NCBI GenBank assembly: GCA_009649675.1
Contig: WJPL01000001.1
Coordinates: 2,128,469-2,192,468, forward strand
Reading direction: 5' to 3'
Origin: Alphaproteobacteria bacterium HT1-32
Lineage (GTDB): Bacteria; Pseudomonadota; Alphaproteobacteria; Rhodospirillales; HT1-32
DNA: 64,000 bases
Each line of letters begins with the position of its first letter. Position 1 is the stretch's first letter. Below the pieces are notes generated by a model, which was not told where the DNA came from, did not search any database, and saw only the letters and a program-made list of their open reading frames with translations. Positions 45,149 through 53,870 of this stretch are shown here, one piece after another. Made by a program: the position numbers and the translations under genes.

Positions 45149-47886
45149 GTTCCGGTTGGACCGCACTTTCTGATTAGCTACACTCGAACAGCTCCGCCGG
45201 ACCATCGCGAATACGTTCCGGTTGGACCGCACTTTCTGATTAGCTACACTAGGGAGGCAGGCGGATCGATGGCCTCAAGGTTCCGGTTGGACCGCACTTT
45301 CTGATTAGCTACACTATTGCCGTCTCCATTGTCGCCTGATTAACGTTCCGGTTGGACCGCACTTTCTGATTAGCTACACTTGACGCGGTATGCTCTGACC
45401 AGTCGCGCTGTTCCGGTTGGACCGCACTTTCTGATTAGCTACACTCTTCAGGTTGCCGGCATCGAGACGCCAGAAGTTCCGGTTGGACCGCACTTTCTGA
45501 TTAGCTACACTCCTGGCAGCAATCCCTATGGGATGCGTCTAGTTCCGGTTGGACCGCACTTTCTGATTAGCTACACTCGCAACGCGCGGAACCAGCATGT
45601 CTGACCGGTTCCGGTTGGACCGCACTTTCTGATTAGCTACACTGATAGAAAATCCATCGTCGTTCCTCCTTACAGTTCCGGTTGGACCGCACTTTCTGAT
45701 TAGCTACACTATTTCTGACAAGATCGCCTGCCTTTCCAGCGTTCCGGTTGGACCGCACTTTCTGATTAGCTACACTCCTTCGCGCCAGATGGTTTCCGCA
45801 CGCAAAGTTCCGGTTGGACCGCACTTTCTGATTAGCTACACTCGAACAGCTCCGCCGGACCATCGCGAATACGTTCCGGTTGGACCGCACTTTCTGATTA
45901 GCTACACTACTTTCATCTTCCATCCAATAGAGCCGCCGGTTCCGGTTGGACCGCACTTTCTGATTAGCTACACTGAAATCCGGGCGGTTTACCAAGGGTA
46001 GCCGGTTCCGGTTGGACCGCACTTTCTGATTAGCTACACTCCTGCGCGATGCCGCAATGGCAATGGACCGGTTCCGGTTGGACCGCACTTTCTGATTAGC
46101 TACACTAGACGCTCGATGCGTTCGATGAAGGATTGCGTTCCGGTTGGACCGCACTTTCTGATTAGCTACACTGATGACTGCGATACATATGGTAGGCAAC
46201 CCGTTCCGGTTGGACCGCACTTTCTGATTAGCTACACTGACACGGCTTTCCTTGTCCGCCTGTTCATCGTTCCGGTTGGACCGCACTTTCTGATTAGCTA
46301 CACTACCGCTTGCGGCAGATGTAACAGCGGTTCAGTTCCGGTTGGACCGCACTTTCTGATTAGCTACACTTCGAGAAGGATGGCGCGCCAGTGGGATTCG
46401 TTCCGGTTGGACCGCACTTTCTGATTAGCTACACTAACGAATTGAGATCAAAGCCGTATGTCTACGTTCCGGTTGGACCGCACTTTCTGATTAGCTACAC
46501 TCCGAAGTCCAGATGGCTGACCTTGAGCAGAGTTCCGGTTGGACCGCACTTTCTGATTAGCTACACTACGGGCCGAAAGTTTCGCCGCCGCCATCCGGTT
46601 CCGGTTGGACCGCACTTTCTGATTAGCTACACTTCAGGACTTGTTCGTCCGCCGTCTGGCATTGTTCCGGTTGGACCGCACTTTCTGATTAGCTACACTC
46701 AAGCCCTGTTGATAGTTGAGATCGGCACGGTTCCGGTTGGACCGCACTTTCTGATTAGCTACACTCCGGTCCATGCTGGATGGATACACCAGCCCGTTCC
46801 GGTTGGACCGCACTTTCTGATTAGCTACACTGTCTATCGCGCTTTTGATAGTGACCATGGAGTTCCGGTTGGACCGCACTTTCTGATTAGCTACACTGTA
46901 ATGCCGGGTATGTGGTAGTGCCGAAAGGTTCCGGTTGGACCGCACTTTCTGATTAGCTACACTCGGAAACCCGTTGTGCACGCGCACGTGAGAGTTCCGG
47001 TTGGACCGCACTTTCTGATTAGCTACACTCCATCGCGCTGTCGGGCGAATGCCTGATCCGTTCCGGTTGGACCGCACTTTCTGATTAGCTACACTTGACA
47101 AGACCCAGCAGACAACGACGACCGAGTTCCGGTTGGACCGCACTTTCTGATTAGCTACACTCCGTTATTACGTGGATGCTTCCCCCGAACTGTTCCGGTT
47201 GGACCGCACTTTCTGATTAGCTACACTATTAATCGATACATGCGTGTCTGCTTTCCAGTTCCGGTTGGACCGCACTTTCTGATTAGCTACACTGTTCCCC
47301 GGCTTCTATGCCGACCTATCCGAGTTCCGGTTGGACCGCACTTTCTGATTAGCTACACTAGCATATGAAACTTACGTTTCATCAGGAGAGTTCCGGTTGG
47401 ACCGCACTTTCTGATTAGCTACACTTTCACGACCACGGCAACCGCTGCGCAGTCAGTTCCGGTTGGACCGCACTTTCTGATTAGCTACACTGGCATCGGT
47501 TGCCCGGCCTTCGCCCTGCGCGTTCCGGTTGGACCGCACTTTCTGATTAGCTACACTGATGGACCTGATACGGGTGGAATGGGGCCGGTTCCGGTTGGAC
47601 CGCACTTTCTGATTAGCTACACTACTTGAACAGCAGGACCGTCTGATTGCCGAGTTCCGGTTGGACCGCACTTTCTGATTAGCTACACTCCGGTCCATGC
47701 TGGATGGATACACCAGCCCGTTCCGGTTGGACCGCACTTTCTGATTAGCTACACTTTGGAACTTAACACCAACCTTTTGCACACAGTTCCGGTTGGACCG
47801 CACTTTCTGATTAGCTACACTCGACCTTGGCCCTTACCATGACGCCCACAGTTCCGGTTGGACCGCACTTTCTGATTAGCTACACT
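45149..47886 (+). CRISPR. Type II-C CRISPR array, 42 repeats and 41 spacers
   Basis: The 36-nt repeat (starts GTTCCGGTTGGACCGC and ends GATTAGCTACACT) is identical in every copy read. Spacers are mostly 30 nt; those after repeats 2, 3, 4, 19 and 41 are 29 nt and the one after repeat 8 is 31 nt. Spacers 1 and 11 are identical, as are spacers 25 and 39. The plus strand is the crRNA sense because the tracrRNA anti-repeat pairs with it. No repeat is degenerate, so the old end cannot be told from decay. Positions 8-13 (TTGGAC) and 31-36 (TACACT) of each repeat are 17 bases apart and could be a promoter. The unit length of 66 creates long, false open frames on both strands. Confidence 0.98.
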
Positions 47887-47887
47887 A

Positions 47888-47932
47888 TAATGGCGGATAA
47901 TGCTCTGATTTTAAAAGCATTATCCGCCATTA
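47888..47932 (+). terminator. Perfect 17-bp hairpin closing the array
   Basis: The arms 47888-47904 and 47916-47932 pair perfectly over 17 bp around an 11-nt AT-rich loop, two bases after the last repeat. On the plus strand it is followed by AACTTTTC, fitting termination of left-to-right array transcripts before they enter cas2 antisense. It could also end the cas transcript arriving from the right. Confidence 0.65.
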
Positions 47933-47959
47933 AACTTTTCGGAAACGGGTCAATTTGCA

Positions 47960-48292
47960 TCAAAACAGCACATACTGGCTCGGGTTTTCGGGACTGGTTT
48001 TCTGTCCGCGGCCTCTGAAACTGATGATATTCTCGTACTGTTTGTCGGTAAATTGAAGAATATCTATTTTACCTTTTTCGGGAACTTGTTGCTCAATTCG
48101 CCTGACCAGAGCCTCTACGGCCTCTTTTCCTGATGTGTGGCGGACATAGACAGAAAACTGTGCCTGTTCGAATCCTTCATCAAGAAGATAGTTTCTAAAC
48201 CTTGTATAGGCCTTCCGTTCGGATGGCTCGGTTACCGGGAGGTCGAAGAATACCATAATCCACAATAGTCGAAATCCACTGAGATGACTCAC
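47960..48292 (-). CDS. cas2: CRISPR-associated endonuclease Cas2
   Basis: A 110-aa Cas2 of the type II form, with N-terminal FRLLWIMVFFDLPVTEPSERK; D17 in FFDLPV is the conserved acidic residue at the dimer centre. With Cas1 it forms the integrase that inserts new spacers; Cas2 is structural there. It starts with GTG overlapping the cas1 TGA (GTGA), so it is translationally coupled. It ends 73 bases from the last array repeat, with a hairpin between. The family is often wrongly truncated; this start matches the usual LLWxxVFFDLP context. Confidence 0.95.
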   Translation of the reverse strand: MSHLSGFRLLWIMVFFDLPVTEPSERKAYTRFRNYLLDEGFEQAQFSVYVRHTSGKEAVEALVRRIEQQVPEKGKIDILQFTDKQYENIISFRGRGQKTSPENPSQYVLF

Positions 48293-49200
48293 GTCGAGGC
48301 AAGGTCCATCGGTAACGGTTCTCCGGGAAGATCAAGTTTACGAACTTCGCCGGTAAAAACCCGGGCCAATGAGAGGGCCATGGCATCAAGGCAGGTCTGC
48401 AACGGCCGGACTCCTTTCGGACCTGCCAGGTCCCGGGTCAGAACGGCTGCAAGTGTGGCTTTCATTGCCGGACTGAGTTCATCCGTTTCACCCTCATCCA
48501 TCAGCCGGGCGACTTGGAAATCGACATAAGGCCGGAACGGTTCCATCAGATCGTCGGCCAGCCGTAACGCCGTGCCCCGGCTTTCGTGATGCAGCGAAAG
48601 CGATGGATGCAGACCGGCCGCCAGAATTGAACGTGCTGTTGCTGATCGTAGCACTGTATATCCGTAATTCAGGCGGGCGTTAATACCTCCTGACGATCGT
48701 TCACGACGAAAACCGGCTCCCATCAGCATCGGCCAGTAGTATCTTGCTGCCTGCCCCTCAATATTCCCGGGATCTCCCGACCGGACAGCCCGTTCCATTT
48801 GTCGCAGCCTGTTACTTCGAACACCCCGGAGATCGAGTATTCCCGCCTGGGTTCGGATTTTTGCCCGGACGACCTCACGCCAAAGCCGTTTGCGAACCGG
48901 CAGGCTTGCCTCTGCCTGTGCCTGCATTCGTTTACCCTGTTCGAAGTGACCGTCGATCGGCCATATAACGGCGTCCGGCTGCTGATCAGACCCGCAGATG
49001 ACGACCGGGAGAGACCGCTCAGCAAATGCCGAGCAAACCGCCACAGACAGGCTGGTGCCATGGCCTCTTATGATCAGAGCGCCGATATCACCGAGCGCAA
49101 CCCGTCCTATCTCCCCGTCCGCAGAGCTGACGACGAGGAAGCCTCTGTGCAGGTTCAGCCGGGCATCTTCCCGGGTTATTTCGACAACACGATGGTTCAC
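48289..49200 (-). CDS. cas1: CRISPR-associated integrase Cas1
   Basis: A 303-aa Cas1, subtype II. The metal-binding residues are E148 in NIEGQAARYYW, H204/H205 in LSLHHESRG, and E220 in LADDLMEPFRP, all present. It catalyses spacer integration at the array together with Cas2. The start GTG at 49200 overlaps the cas9 stop (GTGA) and the stop overlaps cas2, so the operon cas9-cas1-cas2 is fully coupled. No csn2 or cas4 is found, which defines subtype II-C. Confidence 0.97.
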   Translation of the reverse strand: MNHRVVEITREDARLNLHRGFLVVSSADGEIGRVALGDIGALIIRGHGTSLSVAVCSAFAERSLPVVICGSDQQPDAVIWPIDGHFEQGKRMQAQAEASLPVRKRLWREVVRAKIRTQAGILDLRGVRSNRLRQMERAVRSGDPGNIEGQAARYYWPMLMGAGFRRERSSGGINARLNYGYTVLRSATARSILAAGLHPSLSLHHESRGTALRLADDLMEPFRPYVDFQVARLMDEGETDELSPAMKATLAAVLTRDLAGPKGVRPLQTCLDAMALSLARVFTGEVRKLDLPGEPLPMDLAST

Positions 49201-52200
49201 TGTCCGGGTTGCTTCCGAAACAGCCGCCCGGCCGGACTGACAGTGACCCGCACGGCCCCGAGTTTTTGCAGCGACGAAGGGGAAAATGTGAGATATCGGA
49301 AGGAATCTTCCTTGTCTGCATTTCGTGCTTTCAGGCTGCCCGCCTCTGTATGACCGGCGAGAGTGATCTTGCCAGGCGATATTTGCGCAATACGCATGAC
49401 CTGTCGGCTGCCCTCGTGTTCCAGTTCCAGCATGTCATTTACCCGAATCCTCATGACCAGGTTATGGCCATCGGGGCCGGTCCCGGAATGCGGATCAAAG
49501 TCTTTCTGATTAGCGTCAAACCGGTTGATAACAATCCCGGTCCACCTGCCTTTCTGATCTTCGAACAGGTCGTAGCAATAGTTTCCATCGCCCTTATAGG
49601 CCTTGAAGGGTGTAGCCCGGCCATTGCCGATCGGGATGACCCTGAGCTTTTCAACAACGCGAACCCGGCGCACAGGCGGATGCAGCGTCTCTCCCGCTGC
49701 GCTGAGCACATCGCCAAGATTCTTGTCTGTCGCTGTTTCAGCAACATTCTGAAAAAATGACCTGAGTTCCGGGTCCCGGATCCGCTCGATATCCGACGCT
49801 TTATGAATGTCAGAAACTGCTACCCGGCGAACAACTTCCTGTGCCTCTCCGGCCGGAGCCTGCGGGTCAAGAATTCCATAGGCAGTGTCATTGTGCAGCG
49901 GCCCCTGAACGCCATGGTCAGGTTTGTGAGAGACGACAAGTCGCTCCAGCTGGTGAACAACCGCGTCCCGGAAATCCTCCCAGGGTTCGTCCAGACCGGG
50001 AAGCAGCCTTACACCTGAAGCAGTTTCCTGCTTCGCGGCAAGTTCGGAGACCTTCTTCATCATCGACCGGTCACAAAGGCCGACGACAAGGGCATCAACA
50101 GCATGGTGACGATGGTCAAGCCGGTTCTTCCCGGTCCCGGATGCTGCGCTGTTATGCCCGGGCAGGACAGAGTCCAGTCCAAGCGCCCAGCGCAGGTCGG
50201 ATGTCAGTCGCCCGGTGTTCACCCATGTATCGGCACCGGTTTTTTCAAGATATCCTTTTGTCAGTCGGGCAATATAGCGGGTGTCATTAAGCTGCCGGTT
50301 CAGAAAATCTCTCTCCCCGGTGTTATACCGGTCCATCGCATCCGGTGAGAATCGCCAAAACTTGTTTTCCGGTAAACTTGCTGCGCGGTTCAGAATATCC
50401 GCCCATTCCGGTGATCCGCCAAAGGCTTCATGTGGTGTTTTGTTGGTCTTTATCCGGTTCGCCTGCCGCATGCACAGAACCTTGTTGCCAATACTGTCAT
50501 CCAGCGTCCGGGAAAACGGCAGTAAATGCTCGATTTCGACCTCGGACGAGAACAGCCGTTCAATGGATATCTGTTCACCGGTAAATACACATCGACGGTC
50601 CATCACATTGTCCTGATTCAGCTCTTCCCAGAGCCGCAGGCGCAGCCTGTTTTCGTAGGATCTGGGGATACCCAGGCGGTCAAGCTCCTTGTCCCGGCTC
50701 TGATTTGCCTCCCGGTTTTCCCGCTGCTGTTTTTCAAGATCACGGCGCCCCTGCGCTGACAACGGGAGATCCCGGGCCAGTTCAACGACAATCTGTGACG
50801 GTGTCCCGTAAATCGAAATGAGATCATTGACGACCTTGCGAATTTCATTCAGGGCGACATGAACTGTCGGGTTCGCGATTTTCCCCAGCCGCTTTTCTTC
50901 CGGGTCGGTCGGGTTTCCGCTCCCGAAGGCCACTTCCCGCTGCAGGATTTTACCGTAGTAAGGCAACCCGTCCGGATACACTTCACCATCCCTGAAATCG
51001 GAATGATGAAAACCCGCAGCCAGTGCAGCCTTGTCAAAACTGAGAACTGACGCCTCAAGATGTGGTGTAAGCCGGGCTGTGACCTCCCGGCAGAACGCCC
51101 CATGCCCTGCGGGCAGTGTTACCCGGGAGATGGCGTCCGCACGGTCGGGGGCCAGTGAATATTCCTTCTGCAGCCACTCAACGAGAGCTGTCTCGTTCTG
51201 CTCTTCGAGCAGCCGTTCGACGATGCGATCCTGTTCCGTTGCGGACAGATCCCGCCATGACTTGTCCCACAGATTTTTTGAAGACAGGCGGGCCGCCGTC
51301 TGATCTCCGTCAAGATGTTGGCGGCTTGCCGATTCAAGATTGAACCTGGCATCCTGTGGCAATCTGAGCGCTTTCCGTATGCCGTCAAAAGTCTGCTTTT
51401 TTGTCCTGAGCAGTAACTGGAGCACCTGATCCCTTTCTTCAAGAGTCAGGGAACGTAAGGACTTCCCGGGTTCAATTATGCCGAGATGGTTCAGTTCCTG
51501 CAGGATTCTCAGTCGCTGAACACTCGGCAGAGCCCGTGGTGCTCTTGGCTGGTCCGGATCAAAGGTGCATCGTCCGACCGGTTGCGGTTTTAGCGGCCAT
51601 TGAAATGCAAGCGTCTCCCGTAATGACTCCTTAGCTTCCGGGGTCAGGACTTCAGGGTGCCATTTCTGCTGGACCTGCCACAACAGGTCAAACTCCTCCA
51701 GTATCATCTCCCTGGTCGGATAGAAGTCATAGAACGCTTTTGCACCTTTGCCTCTTAATCGCACCCGGGCCTGTGGCATCGGCTTTCTCTCGCCGGCTTT
51801 ATGGCACTCGTTATCGATGAGTGTCTGAAGGCGTGGTTTGCCGAGCCATTCACCCAGAGTACGGCAGTTCTCCTCCTTCAGCGTCTGACGGGTTCTGTCA
51901 GAAGCATCCCTGATCTTGCCGCCTTCCTGATCCCCGCCATCCGTTTTCCGGTTTGATTTGAAACCCCGGCGTTTGAGATGCCAGAGTGCGCGCCCAAACG
52001 CATGCAGGTCGAGCTTCTCATCCAGACCTTTTAGCCTCAGTATATAAGGATCAAGTTGCAGGATGCAGGGCCGGTCTTCGTCTGGCAAAAGACCATATCG
52101 CCGGAGCTCACCCAGATACCGGGCGTTCCGGTTTTTTGCCCTGTCGCGGTTGCGTCGCATGCCGCGGGGGGTTCTTCGCATGGCGGCAAGTGACTGAAGG

Positions 52201-52346
52201 TCCTTCGGGTTGCGACCGTCTGTAAATATCCGGACACCAAGATCGAGAATTTTGACCGGCTTCAGGATCTCCTGAGTCTGATCAAGTTCCAGGACAGAAA
52301 AACCGATCGAATTGGTTCCAACATCTATGCCCAGCCGCCACATCAT
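49197..52346 (-). CDS. cas9: Cas9 RNA-guided endonuclease, type II-C
   Basis: A 1049-aa Cas9, the compact II-C size. RuvC-I has D8 in RLGIDVGTNSIGFSV; the arginine-rich bridge helix is at about 56-75 (RRTPRGMRRNRDRAKNR). RuvC-II has E522 in VVELARDLP; the HNH domain has H607 in IEHLLPFS, N621 in SIGNKVL and N630 in QANRIK; RuvC-III has H747/H748 and D751 in HRHHAVDALV. All nuclease residues are intact, so it should cut both strands of DNA matched by crRNA and flanked by a PAM. The C-terminal 250 residues form the PAM-interacting region; its specificity cannot be read. GGAG precedes the start (ATGATG). It is the first gene of the cas operon. Confidence 0.98.
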   Translation of the reverse strand: MMWRLGIDVGTNSIGFSVLELDQTQEILKPVKILDLGVRIFTDGRNPKDLQSLAAMRRTPRGMRRNRDRAKNRNARYLGELRRYGLLPDEDRPCILQLDPYILRLKGLDEKLDLHAFGRALWHLKRRGFKSNRKTDGGDQEGGKIRDASDRTRQTLKEENCRTLGEWLGKPRLQTLIDNECHKAGERKPMPQARVRLRGKGAKAFYDFYPTREMILEEFDLLWQVQQKWHPEVLTPEAKESLRETLAFQWPLKPQPVGRCTFDPDQPRAPRALPSVQRLRILQELNHLGIIEPGKSLRSLTLEERDQVLQLLLRTKKQTFDGIRKALRLPQDARFNLESASRQHLDGDQTAARLSSKNLWDKSWRDLSATEQDRIVERLLEEQNETALVEWLQKEYSLAPDRADAISRVTLPAGHGAFCREVTARLTPHLEASVLSFDKAALAAGFHHSDFRDGEVYPDGLPYYGKILQREVAFGSGNPTDPEEKRLGKIANPTVHVALNEIRKVVNDLISIYGTPSQIVVELARDLPLSAQGRRDLEKQQRENREANQSRDKELDRLGIPRSYENRLRLRLWEELNQDNVMDRRCVFTGEQISIERLFSSEVEIEHLLPFSRTLDDSIGNKVLCMRQANRIKTNKTPHEAFGGSPEWADILNRAASLPENKFWRFSPDAMDRYNTGERDFLNRQLNDTRYIARLTKGYLEKTGADTWVNTGRLTSDLRWALGLDSVLPGHNSAASGTGKNRLDHRHHAVDALVVGLCDRSMMKKVSELAAKQETASGVRLLPGLDEPWEDFRDAVVHQLERLVVSHKPDHGVQGPLHNDTAYGILDPQAPAGEAQEVVRRVAVSDIHKASDIERIRDPELRSFFQNVAETATDKNLGDVLSAAGETLHPPVRRVRVVEKLRVIPIGNGRATPFKAYKGDGNYCYDLFEDQKGRWTGIVINRFDANQKDFDPHSGTGPDGHNLVMRIRVNDMLELEHEGSRQVMRIAQISPGKITLAGHTEAGSLKARNADKEDSFRYLTFSPSSLQKLGAVRVTVSPAGRLFRKQPGQ

Positions 52347-52372
52347 AAATCTCCATTCTTCAGAAAATTATT

Positions 52373-52409
52373 ATTGTGCACAATCCGATCGGGTTGTACT
52401 ATCTAAAAT
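52373..52409. promoter_or_regulatory. Divergent cas9/tracrRNA control region
   Basis: Two overlapping palindromes: ATTGTGCACAAT at 52373-52384 (perfect, 12 bp) and ACAAtCCGATCGGgTTGT at 52380-52397 (16 of 18 bases symmetric). On the plus strand TTGTGC at 52374-52379 and TACTAT at 52397-52402 are 17 bases apart and would start RNA close to 52410, where the tracrRNA anti-repeat begins. A repressor site between cas9 and tracrRNA is a reasonable reading. Confidence 0.5.
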
Positions 52410-52411
52410 AG

Positions 52412-52510
52412 AGTTGTAGCTAACTCGAAAGTGCGGTCTTTCCGGTAACAAGGTTTAGACCACAAAATGAAGAAGGCGGGCCAATGGTCCGCCTTCTGCC
52501 TTTCTGGTTT
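52412..52510 (+). ncRNA. Predicted tracrRNA
   Basis: Bases 52412-52449 closely resemble the reverse complement of the CRISPR repeat: GTAGCTAA and GAAAGTGCGGTC are exact, CCGG and AAC also match, with mismatches between, as in natural anti-repeats. A short linker with GGTTTAGACC follows, then a 12-bp hairpin (52471-52482 pairing with 52486-52497, one G-U, loop AAT) and CTTT, fitting a terminator. The gene is divergent from cas9. Its 3' end is approximate. The tracrRNA would pair with crRNA repeats for RNase III processing and Cas9 loading. Confidence 0.88.
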
Positions 52511-52606
52511 CCGCGCTGGCAAAATTGCTGCGGTACCGGTTTTTCTGAAGTCGAACCACATCCCCAATTGTCTGCTGCATGCCGTTGACCCACTTCCCGA
52601 GCAGGG

Positions 52607-52637
52607 GCAACTCGCCCGAGGCTGGACAGGGCGGAGG
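52607..52637. repeat. Right copy of a direct repeat flanking the CRISPR-Cas locus
   Basis: Same orientation as 45101-45131: GCAACTCG, five variable bases and the identical 18-mer GGCTGGACAGGGCGGAGG. It lies 110 bases after the tracrRNA hairpin and 49 bases before apaG. The two copies bracket about 7.5 kb holding the array, cas genes and tracrRNA. Confidence 0.7.
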
Positions 52638-52686
52638 GGGGGAATTAAGTGTTTGGCCTTCTGAGTGAGAGCAAACAAGGCAGAAA

Positions 52687-53085
52687 ATGGCGGACTACAG
52701 CGAAACCACGGAGAATATCACGGTAACGGTTGAGCCGTTTTATCTCGATGAGCAGTCCGAGCCTTCAGATGATCATTATCTCTGGGCCTATCGTGTGGTT
52801 ATCAGCAACAATGGTAATGAAGTGGTTCAGTTGCTGAACCGGCACTGGAAAATCACCGATGCCGGCGGCCGGATGGAGGAAGTGCGCGGTCCCGGTGTGA
52901 TTGGTGAACAGCCGGTGCTGTCTCCGGGGGAGAGTTTTGAATATACCAGCGGCTGCCCGCTTTCGACGCCGTCCGGGTTCATGGTTGGCACTTATGAAAT
53001 GAAGCGCGAGAACGGTGACCTGTTCGACATTGCGATTCCGGCTTTTTCCCTCGACAGTCCGCACAGTCACCCGGTCATTCACTGA
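52687..53085 (+). CDS. apaG: ApaG-family protein
   Basis: A 132-aa protein of the ApaG/DUF525 immunoglobulin-like beta-sandwich family. [26 protein letters not shown] and [22 protein letters not shown] are its signature. ApaG was linked to Co2+ resistance and Mg2+ efflux in Salmonella, but its molecular role is unsettled. It is the first gene right of the CRISPR locus and seems unrelated to it. Confidence 0.93.
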   Translation: MADYSETTENITVTVEPFYLDEQSEPSDDHYLWAYRVVISNNGNEVVQLLNRHWKITDAGGRMEEVRGPGVIGEQPVLSPGESFEYTSGCPLSTPSGFMVGTYEMKRENGDLFDIAIPAFSLDSPHSHPVIH

Positions 53086-53166
53086 TCCTGCGGGTAAATC
53101 CGCACTTGCAAGCAGGTCGGCTGATCCACATTTCAGAGGTTCGGTCGCAGATGAGAGGATTTCAAC

Positions 53167-53787
53167 GTGAACGCAATCGATAAGCTGGCCCCGGCACTTG
53201 GTGGCAAGGAAGGTCGTCCAAGCCGTGAGGATGCAGAGGCCGCCGTCCGTACCCTGATCAGGTGGAGCGGTGACGACCCTGACCGTGAAGGGCTGCTGGA
53301 TACGCCGAACCGCGTGGTCCGTGCCTATGAGGAATTCTTCGCCGGTTATGAGCAGGATCCGGTTGAAATCCTGAGCCGCACCTTTGAAGAGACCGATGGC
53401 TATGATGAAATCGTGGCCCTGCGGGATGTGCGGCTGGAAAGCCATTGCGAGCATCATATGGTGCCGATCATCGGCAAGATTCATATTGCCTATCTGCCGC
53501 GCAAGCGTGTGGTCGGCATTTCCAAGCTGGCGCGTGTTGTCGACATGTATGCCAAACGGCTGCAGATTCAGGAGAAGCTGACAGCGCAGATTGCCAATTG
53601 CATTCAGGATGTGCTGGAACCGGAAGGGGTGGCCGTTGTCGTTGAGGCCCAGCATCAGTGCATGACAACCCGTGGTGTTCACAAGCCCGGGGTGACCATG
53701 GTGACGAGCCGTCTTCTCGGCGCTTTCCGCGATAATGCGGAGAGCCGGAAAGAGGTTCTGACCATTCTGGGTGTCGGTGCCCGCTAG
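53167..53787 (+). CDS. folE: GTP cyclohydrolase I
   Basis: A 206-aa enzyme that converts GTP to dihydroneopterin triphosphate, the first step of folate synthesis. [21 protein letters not shown] holds the zinc-binding cysteine and histidines, with the third zinc ligand in [12 protein letters not shown]. Start is GTG at 53167 with GAGAGGA upstream. Standard length and complete active site. Confidence 0.96.
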   Translation: MNAIDKLAPALGGKEGRPSREDAEAAVRTLIRWSGDDPDREGLLDTPNRVVRAYEEFFAGYEQDPVEILSRTFEETDGYDEIVALRDVRLESHCEHHMVPIIGKIHIAYLPRKRVVGISKLARVVDMYAKRLQIQEKLTAQIANCIQDVLEPEGVAVVVEAQHQCMTTRGVHKPGVTMVTSRLLGAFRDNAESRKEVLTILGVGAR

Positions 53788-53870
53788 GGAATTTGACCGG
53801 CGTGCTGGACAGCGCCGCCTTTTAGCCTGACTCTGCGCGCAACGGACAGCCGGGGCGCTCGGAGACTTTT

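Noticed and set aside
45380-47803. Long open frames on both strands encoding 22-residue repeats (VPVGPHFLISYT on the plus strand, SVANQKVRSNRN on the minus strand)
   Set aside because: These are the CRISPR repeats read as codons. The 66-base repeat-spacer unit is a multiple of three, so frames stay open by chance; there are no start signals and the variable part is spacer sequence.
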